Origin: Bacillota bacterium
Lineage (GTDB): Bacteria > Bacillota > Clostridia > Acetivibrionales > DSM-1351
NCBI GenBank assembly: GCA_023416275.1
Contig: JAEZIB010000006.1
Span: 1 to 6,467 of the forward strand
Direction of reading: 5' to 3'
Length of the DNA stretch: 6,467 nt
Shown: positions 1-5,431 of the stretch, piece by piece
Layout of the letters: the number at the start of each line of letters is the position of its first letter
Position numbering within the stretch: position 1 is the stretch's first letter
Translations under genes and position numbers: made by a program
Notes under the pieces: generated by a model
Database searches by the model: none
What the model was told of the DNA's origin: nothing
Seen by the model: only the letters and a program-made list of their open reading frames with translations

Positions 1-309
1 ATTAAGAAGCATAACCATCACTATAGCTCCAATAGGTTCACTAATCAGGTTTATATAAGGTGTTCCTGGGAATACCTGACACAAAGCACCTGCTAAAATC
101 CCAATAATGACTGCTTCTATAAATTTGGGCTTTATCAAAAGTATTGCCAGACAATACATGGCAATTATGAAATTAGGCTTCATAACTGTAAACATAGATC
201 CTACAAAAAGCTTTAAAACTGCACCTACAGCAAGCAAAACTCCCACTAAAATTACGTCTGAAATTGATAATCCAGCTTTTTTCTCTTTGACAACAACTCT
301 TTTTTCCAT
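1..309 (-). CDS. trpP: TrpP-like tryptophan transporter (ECF S-component type), N-terminal part
   Basis: The first 103 codons are present; the gene continues past the left edge. The start ATG (307-309) has a GGAGG at 317-321, 7 bases upstream. After a basic, cytoplasmic-looking start (MEKRVVVKEKKAG) come hydrophobic segments at about residues 16-34, 45-58 and 61-75, and another begins near 93. The motif MKPNF (about 43-47), then FPGTPYINLI about 35 residues on, matches the pattern of Bacillus TrpP (YhaG) and its clostridial relatives, which are small membrane proteins that import tryptophan. Family members are about 170 residues, so roughly 60% is visible. Independent support comes from the leader, which carries a TRAP-type binding site; trpP of Bacillus subtilis is a known TRAP target. 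The family call comes from memory of the motif pattern. Another ECF-type substrate-binding membrane subunit is the main alternative. Confidence 0.72.
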   Translation of the reverse strand, partial: MEKRVVVKEKKAGLSISDVILVGVLLAVGAVLKLFVGSMFTVMKPNFIIAMYCLAILLIKPKFIEAVIIGILAGALCQVFPGTPYINLISEPIGAIVMVMLLN

Positions 310-314
310 AAAAA

Positions 315-346
315 AACCTCCACAAAATATATTATTAGTAGAGGTT
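315..346 (-). promoter_or_regulatory. Hairpin masking the trpP Shine-Dalgarno
   Basis: In the minus-strand RNA, AACCUC (from 341-346) pairs with GAGGUU (from 315-320), and one extra G-U pair can form at 321/340. The 3' arm contains the GGAGG ribosome binding site of the trpP-like gene, so the folded form should block translation. The same 5' arm can instead pair over 7 bases (337-343) with the start of the triplet array at 512-518. The pairing is visible in the sequence; the role in translation control is inferred by analogy with the TRAP-controlled SD hairpin of Bacillus subtilis trpE. Confidence 0.55.
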
Positions 347-440
347 GAAATTCTAATTTTAATAAACAACACAAGTTGGTATATTCCGCCTTTATATGAC
401 AATAATTTTCTATAATCCTTTAACAAGAAAAATATCGCAC

Positions 441-475
441 AAAAAAGCACAACAACGGAAAACAGCTTGTTTGTT
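441..475 (-). terminator. Weak terminator-like hairpin in the trpP leader
   Basis: Just after the triplet array, the minus-strand RNA can pair ACAAACAA with UUGUUGU (one bulged A, loop of about 11). GC and then six U residues (441-446) follow. The stem is A/U-rich and weak. It could be an attenuator, but the antiterminator form is not clear. Control by the SD-masking hairpin is better supported. Confidence 0.25.
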
Positions 476-476
476 T

Positions 477-519
477 CTCATCACGTCTCGTCTAATCTCA
501 TCTAATCTCATCTCTACTT
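477..519 (-). promoter_or_regulatory. Candidate TRAP (MtrB) binding site in the trpP leader
   Basis: Read on the minus strand from 519 to 477, the triplets are AAG, GAG, GAG, TAG, GAG, TAG, GAG, GTG, GAG. Each is separated by exactly 2 bases (TA, AT, AT, AT, AT, AC, AC, AT). Seven of nine are strict (G/T)AG, one is AAG and one is degenerate (GTG). Repeated (G/U)AG triplets with 2-3 nt spacers are how the ring-shaped TRAP protein recognises RNA, with tryptophan as co-ligand; Bacillus sites have 9-11 triplets. The site starts at the predicted transcription start and precedes a trpP-like gene, a known TRAP target in Bacillus. No mtrB gene is visible here. Confidence 0.72.
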
Positions 520-525
520 ATAATG

Positions 526-555
526 AATATAGCATTTTAGACAGGTTTTTGTCAA
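526..555 (-). promoter_or_regulatory. Sigma-A-type promoter of the trpP-like gene
   Basis: A perfect -35 TTGACA (complement of 550-555) is followed after 18 bases by a -10 TATATT (complement of 526-531). A start near 519 would place the first triplet of the TRAP-type site at the very 5' end of the transcript and give a leader of about 210 nt. The promoter lies directly downstream of the yjdF stop codon. Confidence 0.7.
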
Positions 556-583
556 TATATAATAATTACAATACAGTTTATGT

Positions 584-1000
584 TTACCTGCCCCTGTGCT
601 TCTCTTTCTTCTTCTGTTGCTTAAGCTTGTACTTAAAGAGTTTTTCTTCTTCTAATTTCTGTTTATTATACTCTTTTCTTTGCATTACAGATTGCTCATG
701 CTGGAGTTTCAACGCTTGCTGTGCCTTAGTTCCAATTCCTGTCTGTGATAGTTGCCTATTTATTGCTCTCTGCATTCGTTTAGGATTTATTCTACATTCT
801 TCTTTCACATATTGGCTTACTGGTGGGCTAAACCTCAATTTACTCCAATTATCTAAAAAGTAATAATACACCTCATAATCCTTCGGCTCCTCCCCAAATA
901 CTATTCTTGATACTTCTAGCAGCTCATTTTCCATGCGCTCATAAACACCCACCCAAAAAGGGTCATCAAAAAAGATCGTTAGCTTACTTGCTAGTATCAT
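584..1000 (-). CDS. yjdF: YjdF family protein (DUF2992)
   Basis: The product is 138 residues. The ATG at 998-1000 is chosen because GGAGG (1007-1011) sits 6 bases upstream and the protein then starts like its family; the frame is open to an ATG at 1048, but that codon lacks a good site. Family hallmarks are FFDDPFWVGVYER near residues 10-21, a central NPKRMQRAINRQL (72-84) followed by GTKAQQAL, and a very basic, probably coiled C-terminus ending KKKEKHRGR, suggestive of nucleic-acid contact. There is no signal peptide or membrane segment. The biochemical function is unknown. In other Firmicutes yjdF is linked to a riboswitch that responds to aza-aromatic compounds, and a role in handling such compounds has been proposed. 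The long structured leader upstream agrees with this. It may be co-transcribed with the downstream trpP-like gene, which has its own promoter. Confidence 0.8.
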   Translation of the reverse strand: MILASKLTIFFDDPFWVGVYERMENELLEVSRIVFGEEPKDYEVYYYFLDNWSKLRFSPPVSQYVKEECRINPKRMQRAINRQLSQTGIGTKAQQALKLQHEQSVMQRKEYNKQKLEEEKLFKYKLKQQKKKEKHRGR

Positions 1001-1006
1001 ACTGTT

Positions 1007-1013
1007 CCTCCTA
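1007..1013 (-). promoter_or_regulatory. yjdF ribosome binding site with a matching anti-SD upstream
   Basis: The site reads UAGGAGG and decides the start at 1000 rather than 1048. The leader contains CCUCCUA (complement of 1048-1054), exactly complementary over 7 bases and 34 bases upstream, so the site can be sequestered. Confidence 0.6.
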
Positions 1014-1195
1014 ATTTGTAATTTAAAAAGTAAAGAACGGACAACCATAGGAGGCAGGTTACTGACAATATTCTAAAACTAATTGTATTTATTAAAAGAT
1101 ATTTAAATACAAAATAGCATTATATTGCGTCTGGACTACCAACCAGAACTGTGTTTTTATCTCTACTAAAGTCAACTACGGTTCAGTAATTGACT
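1014..1195 (-). ncRNA. Structured yjdF leader, probable yjdF-type riboswitch
   Basis: In minus-strand RNA order there are three clear hairpins. The first (1195-1170) is a 10-bp stem AGUCAAUUAC/GUAGUUGACU with a 6-nt loop; one of its pairs is U-G, which on the plus strand would be a C/A mismatch, so the minus strand is the RNA. The second (1147-1130) is UCUGG/CCAGA. The third (1112-1083) is a perfect 9-bp stem UUGUAUUUA/UAAAUACAA. After these comes CCUCCUA (1054-1048), complementary to the yjdF Shine-Dalgarno. Position and the neighbouring gene suggest the known yjdF RNA motif acting on translation. I could not match its conserved bases from memory, so a different leader RNA remains possible. 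Confidence 0.5.
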
Positions 1196-1200
1196 ATATA

Positions 1201-1229
1201 ATTTTACTATATATTAACTTAATTTTCCA
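1201..1229 (-). promoter_or_regulatory. Candidate promoter for the yjdF leader
   Basis: TGGAAA (complement of 1224-1229) and TAAAAT (complement of 1201-1206) are 17 bases apart, and the start would fall near 1194-1195, where the first leader hairpin begins. The -35 is a weak match, and the AT-rich surroundings allow other -10 choices. Confidence 0.35.
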
Positions 1230-1309
1230 GTGTTATTGTTCTTAAACTACTGCCTTAAATTACATATCATATTTTCATATAAATATCCGTATCTATCTCA
1301 TCTTTTAAT

Positions 1310-1347
1310 CATTTAGTTAACTTCACCTAAAGCAAAGTTATTAAATG
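1310..1347 (-). terminator. Hairpin after the araC-HD pair, possible terminator without a U-tract
   Basis: CATTTA/TAAATG and TAACTT/AAGTTA form two stacked 6-bp stems around a small internal loop, with an 11-base terminal loop. It begins 11 bases past the stop of the HD-domain gene. No run of U follows on the minus strand, so it may only stabilise the mRNA 3' end. Apart from this hairpin and the yjdF promoter, I see no gene in 1201-1357. Confidence 0.3.
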
Positions 1348-1357
1348 GTACAGGTTC

Positions 1358-1951
1358 TCATTTTCCTTCATCTAAATATGTAGCTTGTAAATCAGCTATA
1401 TGAAGCATTACAGCAAAAGGAAATTGCTCATAAGCATGACTCAGGCTGTATGAGCCACCTTTTACTGAATCATCAAATCCCCCCATATGCCACCTGATAG
1501 CAATAGATTCTTCTCTTGATAGACGCATAAAACCTGAAATTATATAAACTGACTTTTCACCGTGTCCATAGGGCAATTTATCGTTAATTACATATGTAGC
1601 AACCTTTTGCCATACTCCCTTTTCATCCTTCTTATTTCTAAATTCTATTTCATAGAAATTAACTTTACACAAATCATGCAAAAGTCCGCATATAGCAACT
1701 TTTTCCTGTTCCTCTACTGAAGCTTCCTCAAGGTTTGGATAACCGTTTTCTCTGCAATATCCATCTGCAAGACGTTTGAAAACATTTATACTATGTGTGC
1801 AAAGTCCACCTTCACAAGCTAAATGGTACTTTGCCGATGCTGGTGCAATAAAGAAGTCAGAGCTTTCAAGCCACAACAAAAGTTTTTGAGCCCCCTCCCG
1901 TCTTATATATTTTGTAAACAACATCACAAATTCGTTCTTTGCCTCATTCAT
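1358..1951 (-). CDS. HD-domain metal-dependent hydrolase
   Basis: The product is 197 residues, soluble and cytoplasmic. HD-superfamily metal ligands are visible in order: H53 (in GGLCTHS), H92-D93 (LLHDLCK), further histidines H130 (YGHGEKS) and H155 (RWHMGG), and D187 near the C-terminus (HIADLQATYLDEG). HD proteins are mostly phosphohydrolases or phosphodiesterases acting on nucleotides or nucleic acids. This stand-alone form, with YGHGEKS and RWHMGGFDD, is a common uncharacterised type in anaerobic Firmicutes and their prophages. The substrate cannot be named. AGGAGA at 1961-1966 lies 9 bases before the ATG. The gene starts 25 bases after the AraC-family gene on the same strand, so the two are probably one transcript. 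The pattern is weakly reminiscent of the HD domain of the exoribonuclease YhaM, but the OB-fold of that enzyme is missing. Confidence 0.8.
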   Translation of the reverse strand: MNEAKNEFVMLFTKYIRREGAQKLLLWLESSDFFIAPASAKYHLACEGGLCTHSINVFKRLADGYCRENGYPNLEEASVEEQEKVAICGLLHDLCKVNFYEIEFRNKKDEKGVWQKVATYVINDKLPYGHGEKSVYIISGFMRLSREESIAIRWHMGGFDDSVKGGSYSLSHAYEQFPFAVMLHIADLQATYLDEGK

Positions 1952-1976
1952 TTTTTCAACTCTCCTATTTTCTCTG

Positions 1977-2855
1977 TCAGTTTTTTATCCTGTAATTAAG
2001 CCTAAATTGCTTTGGAGTTACACCTTTACGAGCCTTAAACACCTTAATAAAATGACTGCAATCCGAAAACCCTGTTTCTTGACTGATATAATTTAAACTG
2101 TAATCAGTAAATATTAGATAATCCTCTGCTTTACTCACACGGATATATTCAATAAAATCCTTGCAGGACTGACCATACAGTTCTCTAAACCTCTTTGCAA
2201 AATAAGAATAGCTCATACCACACTTTTCTGCAATTTTCTCAACCTTTAAGGACTCAGCAGAATGAATATCAATATACTCACTAATTGAATGTATAGATTC
2301 ATTCTCGCTAGGTACTTTTTTTATTTTTGTCGTATCAAAGCCTTTACTCCGCCAGTACCTTAGTATTTTCATGAGCAGAGTATAAAGCTGAGCATTTAGT
2401 AGCATGTCATAACCGTAATCCTTTTTATTTATTTCAGATATGCAGCTTTCAAATATATATTTTATATCAAATATTTCAGTAACCTTTGCTGGCATATAAA
2501 TGTTTGCTTCTTCGTAATTTCTGGCAGCACTAAAAATCAAACTCATTTTAGGTGAATACTCCGTTGTAAGTCTAATTCGATTAATATCGAATTTCAGAAC
2601 AGCATATAAAGGCGGTTCTGCATGGTCTGAATAAATGGAGTGAATAGCCTTAGAATGAATGATAATCATATCTTTAGGATTTAGGTAATAGACATTGTCA
2701 TCTGAGAGCACCTTTATTTTTCCTTTAATCATATATATAATTTCTAAAAAATAATGCCAGTGTGGTTTTACTGGAAAATTCTCATTTTCTGAATTAAACA
2801 TAAAGCACTCAATTGGAGAAGCAAGCGTATTACTTTCTTCAAATAATTTTTTCAT
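1977..2855 (-). CDS. AraC-family transcriptional regulator with cupin sensor domain
   Basis: The product is 292 residues from the ATG at 2853-2855, which has AGGGG (2861-2865) 5 bases upstream. An in-frame TTG at 2882 would add nine residues but has no better site. The N-terminal half is a cupin-like ligand-binding domain (KPHWHYFLEIIYMIKGKIKVL at about residues 30-50, with H32 and H34). The C-terminus has two helix-turn-helix units: LKVEKIAEKCGMSYSYFAKRF (about 203-223) and LNYISQETGFSDCSHFIKVFK (about 254-274), closed by the AraC signature GVTPKQFR. Such proteins usually activate neighbouring genes when a sugar or small metabolite binds the cupin. It is divergent from the alcohol dehydrogenase gene, its likely target, and is followed by the HD-domain gene. 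The ligand is unknown. Confidence 0.9.
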   Translation of the reverse strand: MKKLFEESNTLASPIECFMFNSENENFPVKPHWHYFLEIIYMIKGKIKVLSDDNVYYLNPKDMIIIHSKAIHSIYSDHAEPPLYAVLKFDINRIRLTTEYSPKMSLIFSAARNYEEANIYMPAKVTEIFDIKYIFESCISEINKKDYGYDMLLNAQLYTLLMKILRYWRSKGFDTTKIKKVPSENESIHSISEYIDIHSAESLKVEKIAEKCGMSYSYFAKRFRELYGQSCKDFIEYIRVSKAEDYLIFTDYSLNYISQETGFSDCSHFIKVFKARKGVTPKQFRLNYRIKN

Positions 2856-2885
2856 ATGCACCCCTAGAATAGATTTGTACAATTT

Positions 2886-2903
2886 ATTATAATTTTTATT
2901 ATA
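2886..2903 (-). promoter_or_regulatory. Candidate -10 elements for the AraC-family gene
   Basis: Two perfect TATAAT hexamers occur on the minus strand (complements of 2898-2903 and 2886-2891), 31-48 bases before the start codon. No -35 is at ideal spacing (TTTACA at 2914-2919 is 10 or 22 bases away), which fits an activator-dependent or self-regulated promoter but proves neither. Confidence 0.35.
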
Positions 2904-2912
2904 GCATTTTTT

Positions 2913-2942
2913 TTGTAAACTGTTATCCTATTATTGTATTTT
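2913..2942 (+). promoter_or_regulatory. Weak candidate promoter for the alcohol dehydrogenase gene
   Basis: TTGTAA (2913-2918) and TATTTT (2937-2942) are 18 bases apart. The -10 overlaps the palindrome at 2935-2956. Both hexamers are imperfect, as expected where an AraC-type activator is needed. Confidence 0.3.
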
Positions 2943-2956
2943 ATAGAATCAATACA
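2935..2956. promoter_or_regulatory. Palindrome TGTATT-N10-AATACA, candidate operator
   Basis: A 6-base inverted repeat with a 10-base spacer lies between the divergent AraC-family and alcohol dehydrogenase genes, 27 bases before the latter's ATG. Its place suggests a protein-binding site. AraC proteins more often bind direct repeats, and AT-rich DNA yields such palindromes by chance. Confidence 0.3.
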
Positions 2957-2983
2957 TTTTTTTTAATCAAGGAGGCATGCATA

Positions 2984-4153
2984 ATGAATAATTTTACTTT
3001 TTACAGTCCCACAAAATTTGTCTTTGGTAACGATACAGAATCTCAGTGCGGCTCTCTTGTAAAAGAATTTGGCGGTACAAAGGTATTAATTGTTTATGGC
3101 GGTGGTTCGGTAGTTCGTTCTGGACTTCTGGACAAAATTAAGAGTTCCCTTTCGGATGCAGGTATCAATTATTCAGATCTTGGTGGAATAATTCCAAATC
3201 CTAAAGATGATAAAGTATATGAAGGAATTGATATTTGCAGAAATGAAAGAGTTGATTTCTTGCTTGCCGTAGGCGGAGGTTCTGCTATTGATACAGCCAA
3301 AGCTATTGCCGCTGGTGTTCCTTATAATGGAGACTTTTGGGATTTTTACAGTGGTAAGGCTTTAGTAGAAAAGGCGCTTCCAGTTGCTACTGTTCTTACA
3401 ATTGCTGCTGCTGGAAGTGAAGGTTCAGGTGATACTGTTATTACAAAAGCTGACGGTATGCTTAAGAGAGGTGCTGGAAGCGACTGCCTCCGCCCTGTTT
3501 TTTCAATACTAAACCCTCAGCTAACAGTAACTTTGCCTGCATACCAGACAGCTTGCGGAGCAGCTGATATCATGGCTCATGTTTTTGAGCGATATTTTAC
3601 GAATACAAGGGATGTTGAAATTACCGACAGGCTTTGTGAAGCTGTTCTTCTAACTATGATTAACGAAGTACCCAAGGTTATCGAGCATCCTGATAATTAT
3701 CAAGCAAGAGCAAATATCATGTGGGCTGGTATGGTTGCACACAATAATACTGTGGGCGTTGGAAGAAGCCATGATTGGAATAGTCATGGTATTGAACATG
3801 AACTTTCAGCACTCTATGATTGTGCTCACGGTGCTGGGCTTGCAGTTATAATGCCTGCATGGATGACTTATGTTAAAAATCATGATATTATGCGTTTTGC
3901 CCAAGCAGCTGTAAGGATATGGGGCTGTGAAATGGATTTTCAAAATCCCGAAAACACTGCCATAGAAGGCATTACAAGATTTAAGAAATTCTTAAGCTCA
4001 ATTGGACTTCCTATTACATTCAAGGAACTTGGTGCTAAGGAAGAAGATATTCCACTTATGGTGAAAAGCTTTGGCATAGGAGATGGAAAAACCGGAGGCT
4101 TTGTACGTCTTGGAAAAGATGATATTGAAGCAATTTACAGACTGGCACTTTAA
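2984..4153 (+). CDS. Iron-containing alcohol dehydrogenase (butanol dehydrogenase-like)
   Basis: The product is 389 residues, full family length. It is a cytoplasmic group III alcohol dehydrogenase that reduces aldehydes to alcohols (or the reverse) with NAD(P)H. The N-terminal nucleotide domain has GGGSV near 39-43 and the hallmark GGGSAIDTAK at 97-106. The helical metal domain shows D195 and H199 (AADIMAHVFE), H268 (SHGIEHELSA) and H282 (CAHGAGLA), the spacing of the four metal ligands of E. coli YqhD and clostridial BdhA/BdhB. GGAGG at 2971-2975 lies 8 bases before the ATG. The closest type is the NADPH-dependent butanol dehydrogenase group, but the substrate cannot be read from the sequence. 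The next gene starts 11 bases after its stop, and its Shine-Dalgarno directly abuts the TAA, so the two are translated from one message. Confidence 0.92.
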   Translation: MNNFTFYSPTKFVFGNDTESQCGSLVKEFGGTKVLIVYGGGSVVRSGLLDKIKSSLSDAGINYSDLGGIIPNPKDDKVYEGIDICRNERVDFLLAVGGGSAIDTAKAIAAGVPYNGDFWDFYSGKALVEKALPVATVLTIAAAGSEGSGDTVITKADGMLKRGAGSDCLRPVFSILNPQLTVTLPAYQTACGAADIMAHVFERYFTNTRDVEITDRLCEAVLLTMINEVPKVIEHPDNYQARANIMWAGMVAHNNTVGVGRSHDWNSHGIEHELSALYDCAHGAGLAVIMPAWMTYVKNHDIMRFAQAAVRIWGCEMDFQNPENTAIEGITRFKKFLSSIGLPITFKELGAKEEDIPLMVKSFGIGDGKTGGFVRLGKDDIEAIYRLAL

Positions 4154-4164
4154 GGAGGTAAGCC

Positions 4165-5190
4165 ATGAAGATATTACTGATTGGTGGTACTGGTACTATT
4201 AGTACTGCAATATCCGAAAAGCTAATTGAAGAAAAACATGAACTATATCTGCTAAATAGAGGCAATAATAATATTAATCTACCTCAGGGATTTCACTCAA
4301 TCTGTGTTGATATTAATGATGAAGCAGCTGTTGCTCAAAAGATTTCAGGAATGAAATTTGACTGTGTAGCAGATTTTATAGCATTTGTACCATCACAGCT
4401 GGAAAGGGATTATCGCCTTTTCAATGGAAAAACAAATCAGTTTATTTTCATTAGCTCTGCATCCGCATATCAGAAGCCACCTTCCAATTTCATAATAAAT
4501 GAAGGAACGCCACTTGCCAATCCTTACTGGGAATATTCACGTAACAAGATTGCCTGCGAAGAATATTTATTGAAAATGTATCGTGAACAAGGATTTCCAG
4601 TAACAATTGTACGCCCAAGCCATACTTACTCTGAAAAATCAGTTCCCCTTGGAGTTCATGGCAAAAAGGGCAGTTATCAAATTATAAAAAGAATGTTAGA
4701 TGGTAAGCCTGTTATCATTCATGGAGATGGAACTTCACTTTGGACAATGACCCACAATCGTGATTTTGCAAAAGCCTTTATAGGTTTGATAGGAAATATT
4801 CATGCAATTGGGGAATCTGTCCAAATTACTTCAGACGAAACACTTAGCTGGAATCAGATTTATAAATCAATTGCCAATGCGCTGGCAGTTGATTTAAAAC
4901 CATATTATGTACCGTCTGATTTTCTTGCAAAGGCTGGAGATTTCGATTTTGAAGGAAGTTTGATTGGTGACAAGTCTAACAGCGTTGTATTTGATAATAG
5001 CAAGCTTAAAAGGCTTGTTCCTGAGTTCCAGGCAACAATAAGGTTTGACACAGGAGTCAAAGAATGTGTTAGTTATATTATGAGTCACAGAGAATGTCAG
5101 CAGGAAGATGTTGAATTTGATAAGTGGTGTGACAAAGTAATTAATGCCTTAGAAACAGCACTTAACCTAGTTAAAGAAAGCGGTTATTAG
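4165..5190 (+). CDS. NAD-dependent epimerase/dehydratase-like protein (extended/atypical SDR)
   Basis: The product is 341 residues. It has an N-terminal Rossmann fold with GGTGTIS at 7-13 (the GxxGxxG-type nucleotide-binding loop), and NRG at 31-33 after the second strand, which often goes with NADP. The catalytic set appears present: FISSASAY (S97/S98) and Y124-x3-K128 (YSRNK). RPSHTY at 150-155 is the region that follows strand 6 in extended SDRs. The C-terminal half is a substrate domain. Relatives include sugar-nucleotide epimerases and reductases of the isoflavone-reductase/CSP41 type; the substrate is not predictable. GGAGG at 4154-4158 immediately follows the alcohol dehydrogenase stop, indicating a tightly coupled operon. 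Confidence 0.85.
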   Translation: MKILLIGGTGTISTAISEKLIEEKHELYLLNRGNNNINLPQGFHSICVDINDEAAVAQKISGMKFDCVADFIAFVPSQLERDYRLFNGKTNQFIFISSASAYQKPPSNFIINEGTPLANPYWEYSRNKIACEEYLLKMYREQGFPVTIVRPSHTYSEKSVPLGVHGKKGSYQIIKRMLDGKPVIIHGDGTSLWTMTHNRDFAKAFIGLIGNIHAIGESVQITSDETLSWNQIYKSIANALAVDLKPYYVPSDFLAKAGDFDFEGSLIGDKSNSVVFDNSKLKRLVPEFQATIRFDTGVKECVSYIMSHRECQQEDVEFDKWCDKVINALETALNLVKESGY

Positions 5191-5228
5191 TTTCATTAAA
5201 AATAGCCAAAGCAATATACAGGTTGATT

Positions 5229-5366
5229 CTCTGTAAATAAGAGGTTTCTCACTATATGCTTTATCAAACTTTTGCACCTAGGTGGGTGTGGAGAATTATC
5301 AGCTCAAAAACAAACTTTGACAAGCTAGTACAATTTTGAGCAGTAAAAGAATATGCGTACTTTTAC
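5229..5366 (+). promoter_or_regulatory. Cluster of inverted repeats upstream of the SDR gene, possible structured leader or operators
   Basis: Between 5191 and 5431 I see no gene but several symmetric elements: TTCTCAC paired with GTGGAGAA (5246-5252 and 5288-5295, one bulge), the palindrome CACCTAGGTG (5275-5284), GCTCAAAA/TTTTGAGC (5302-5309 and 5334-5341, loop 24), and directly after it GTAAAAG/CTTTTAC (5343-5349 and 5360-5366, loop 10). TTGACA at 5317-5322 and TACAAT at 5329-5334 lie in one loop but are too close together to be a -35/-10 pair. It could be a leader RNA or a set of operators; no known riboswitch was recognised. Confidence 0.35.
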
Positions 5367-5431
5367 AAATGAGATTTTCCACAAATAGTATCACCATAAT
5401 TATATGTCCAAAATGGGCGTTGGAGGTAAAC

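Noticed and set aside
107..415. Plus-strand open frame of about 100 codons
   Set aside because: It lies antisense to the trpP-like gene and its leader, has no ribosome binding site, and its protein resembles nothing; the minus strand reads as a coherent membrane protein.
477..519. Simple tandem repeat (TCTAATCTCA twice on the plus strand)
   Set aside because: The 5-nt periodicity with constant AG positions extends through non-identical units and across nine triplets before a tryptophan gene, which a plain slippage repeat would not explain.
477..583. T-box leader for the trpP-like gene
   Set aside because: I found no T-box consensus or stem I pattern, and no terminator in the expected place; the triplet array explains the leader better.
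396..863. Plus-strand open frame with cysteine- and serine-rich product
   Set aside because: It is the antisense shadow of yjdF, whose minus-strand product has clear family motifs and a good start.
1001..1048. Upstream in-frame ATG that would extend YjdF by 16 residues
   Set aside because: The extension would translate through the Shine-Dalgarno of the better start, has no site of its own, and is not family-like.
2856..2882. TTG start adding nine residues to the AraC-family protein
   Set aside because: The ATG at 2853-2855 has AGGGG at suitable spacing; the TTG does not.
4056..5088. Minus-strand open frames of 64-69 codons
   Set aside because: They are antisense to well-supported oxidoreductase genes and have no motifs or ribosome binding sites.
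5336..5431. N-terminal extension of the SDR protein or a small upstream ORF (ATG at 5353)
   Set aside because: No ribosome binding site is present, and the extension passes through the inverted repeats; the ATG at 5432 has GGAGG and gives the normal SDR length.
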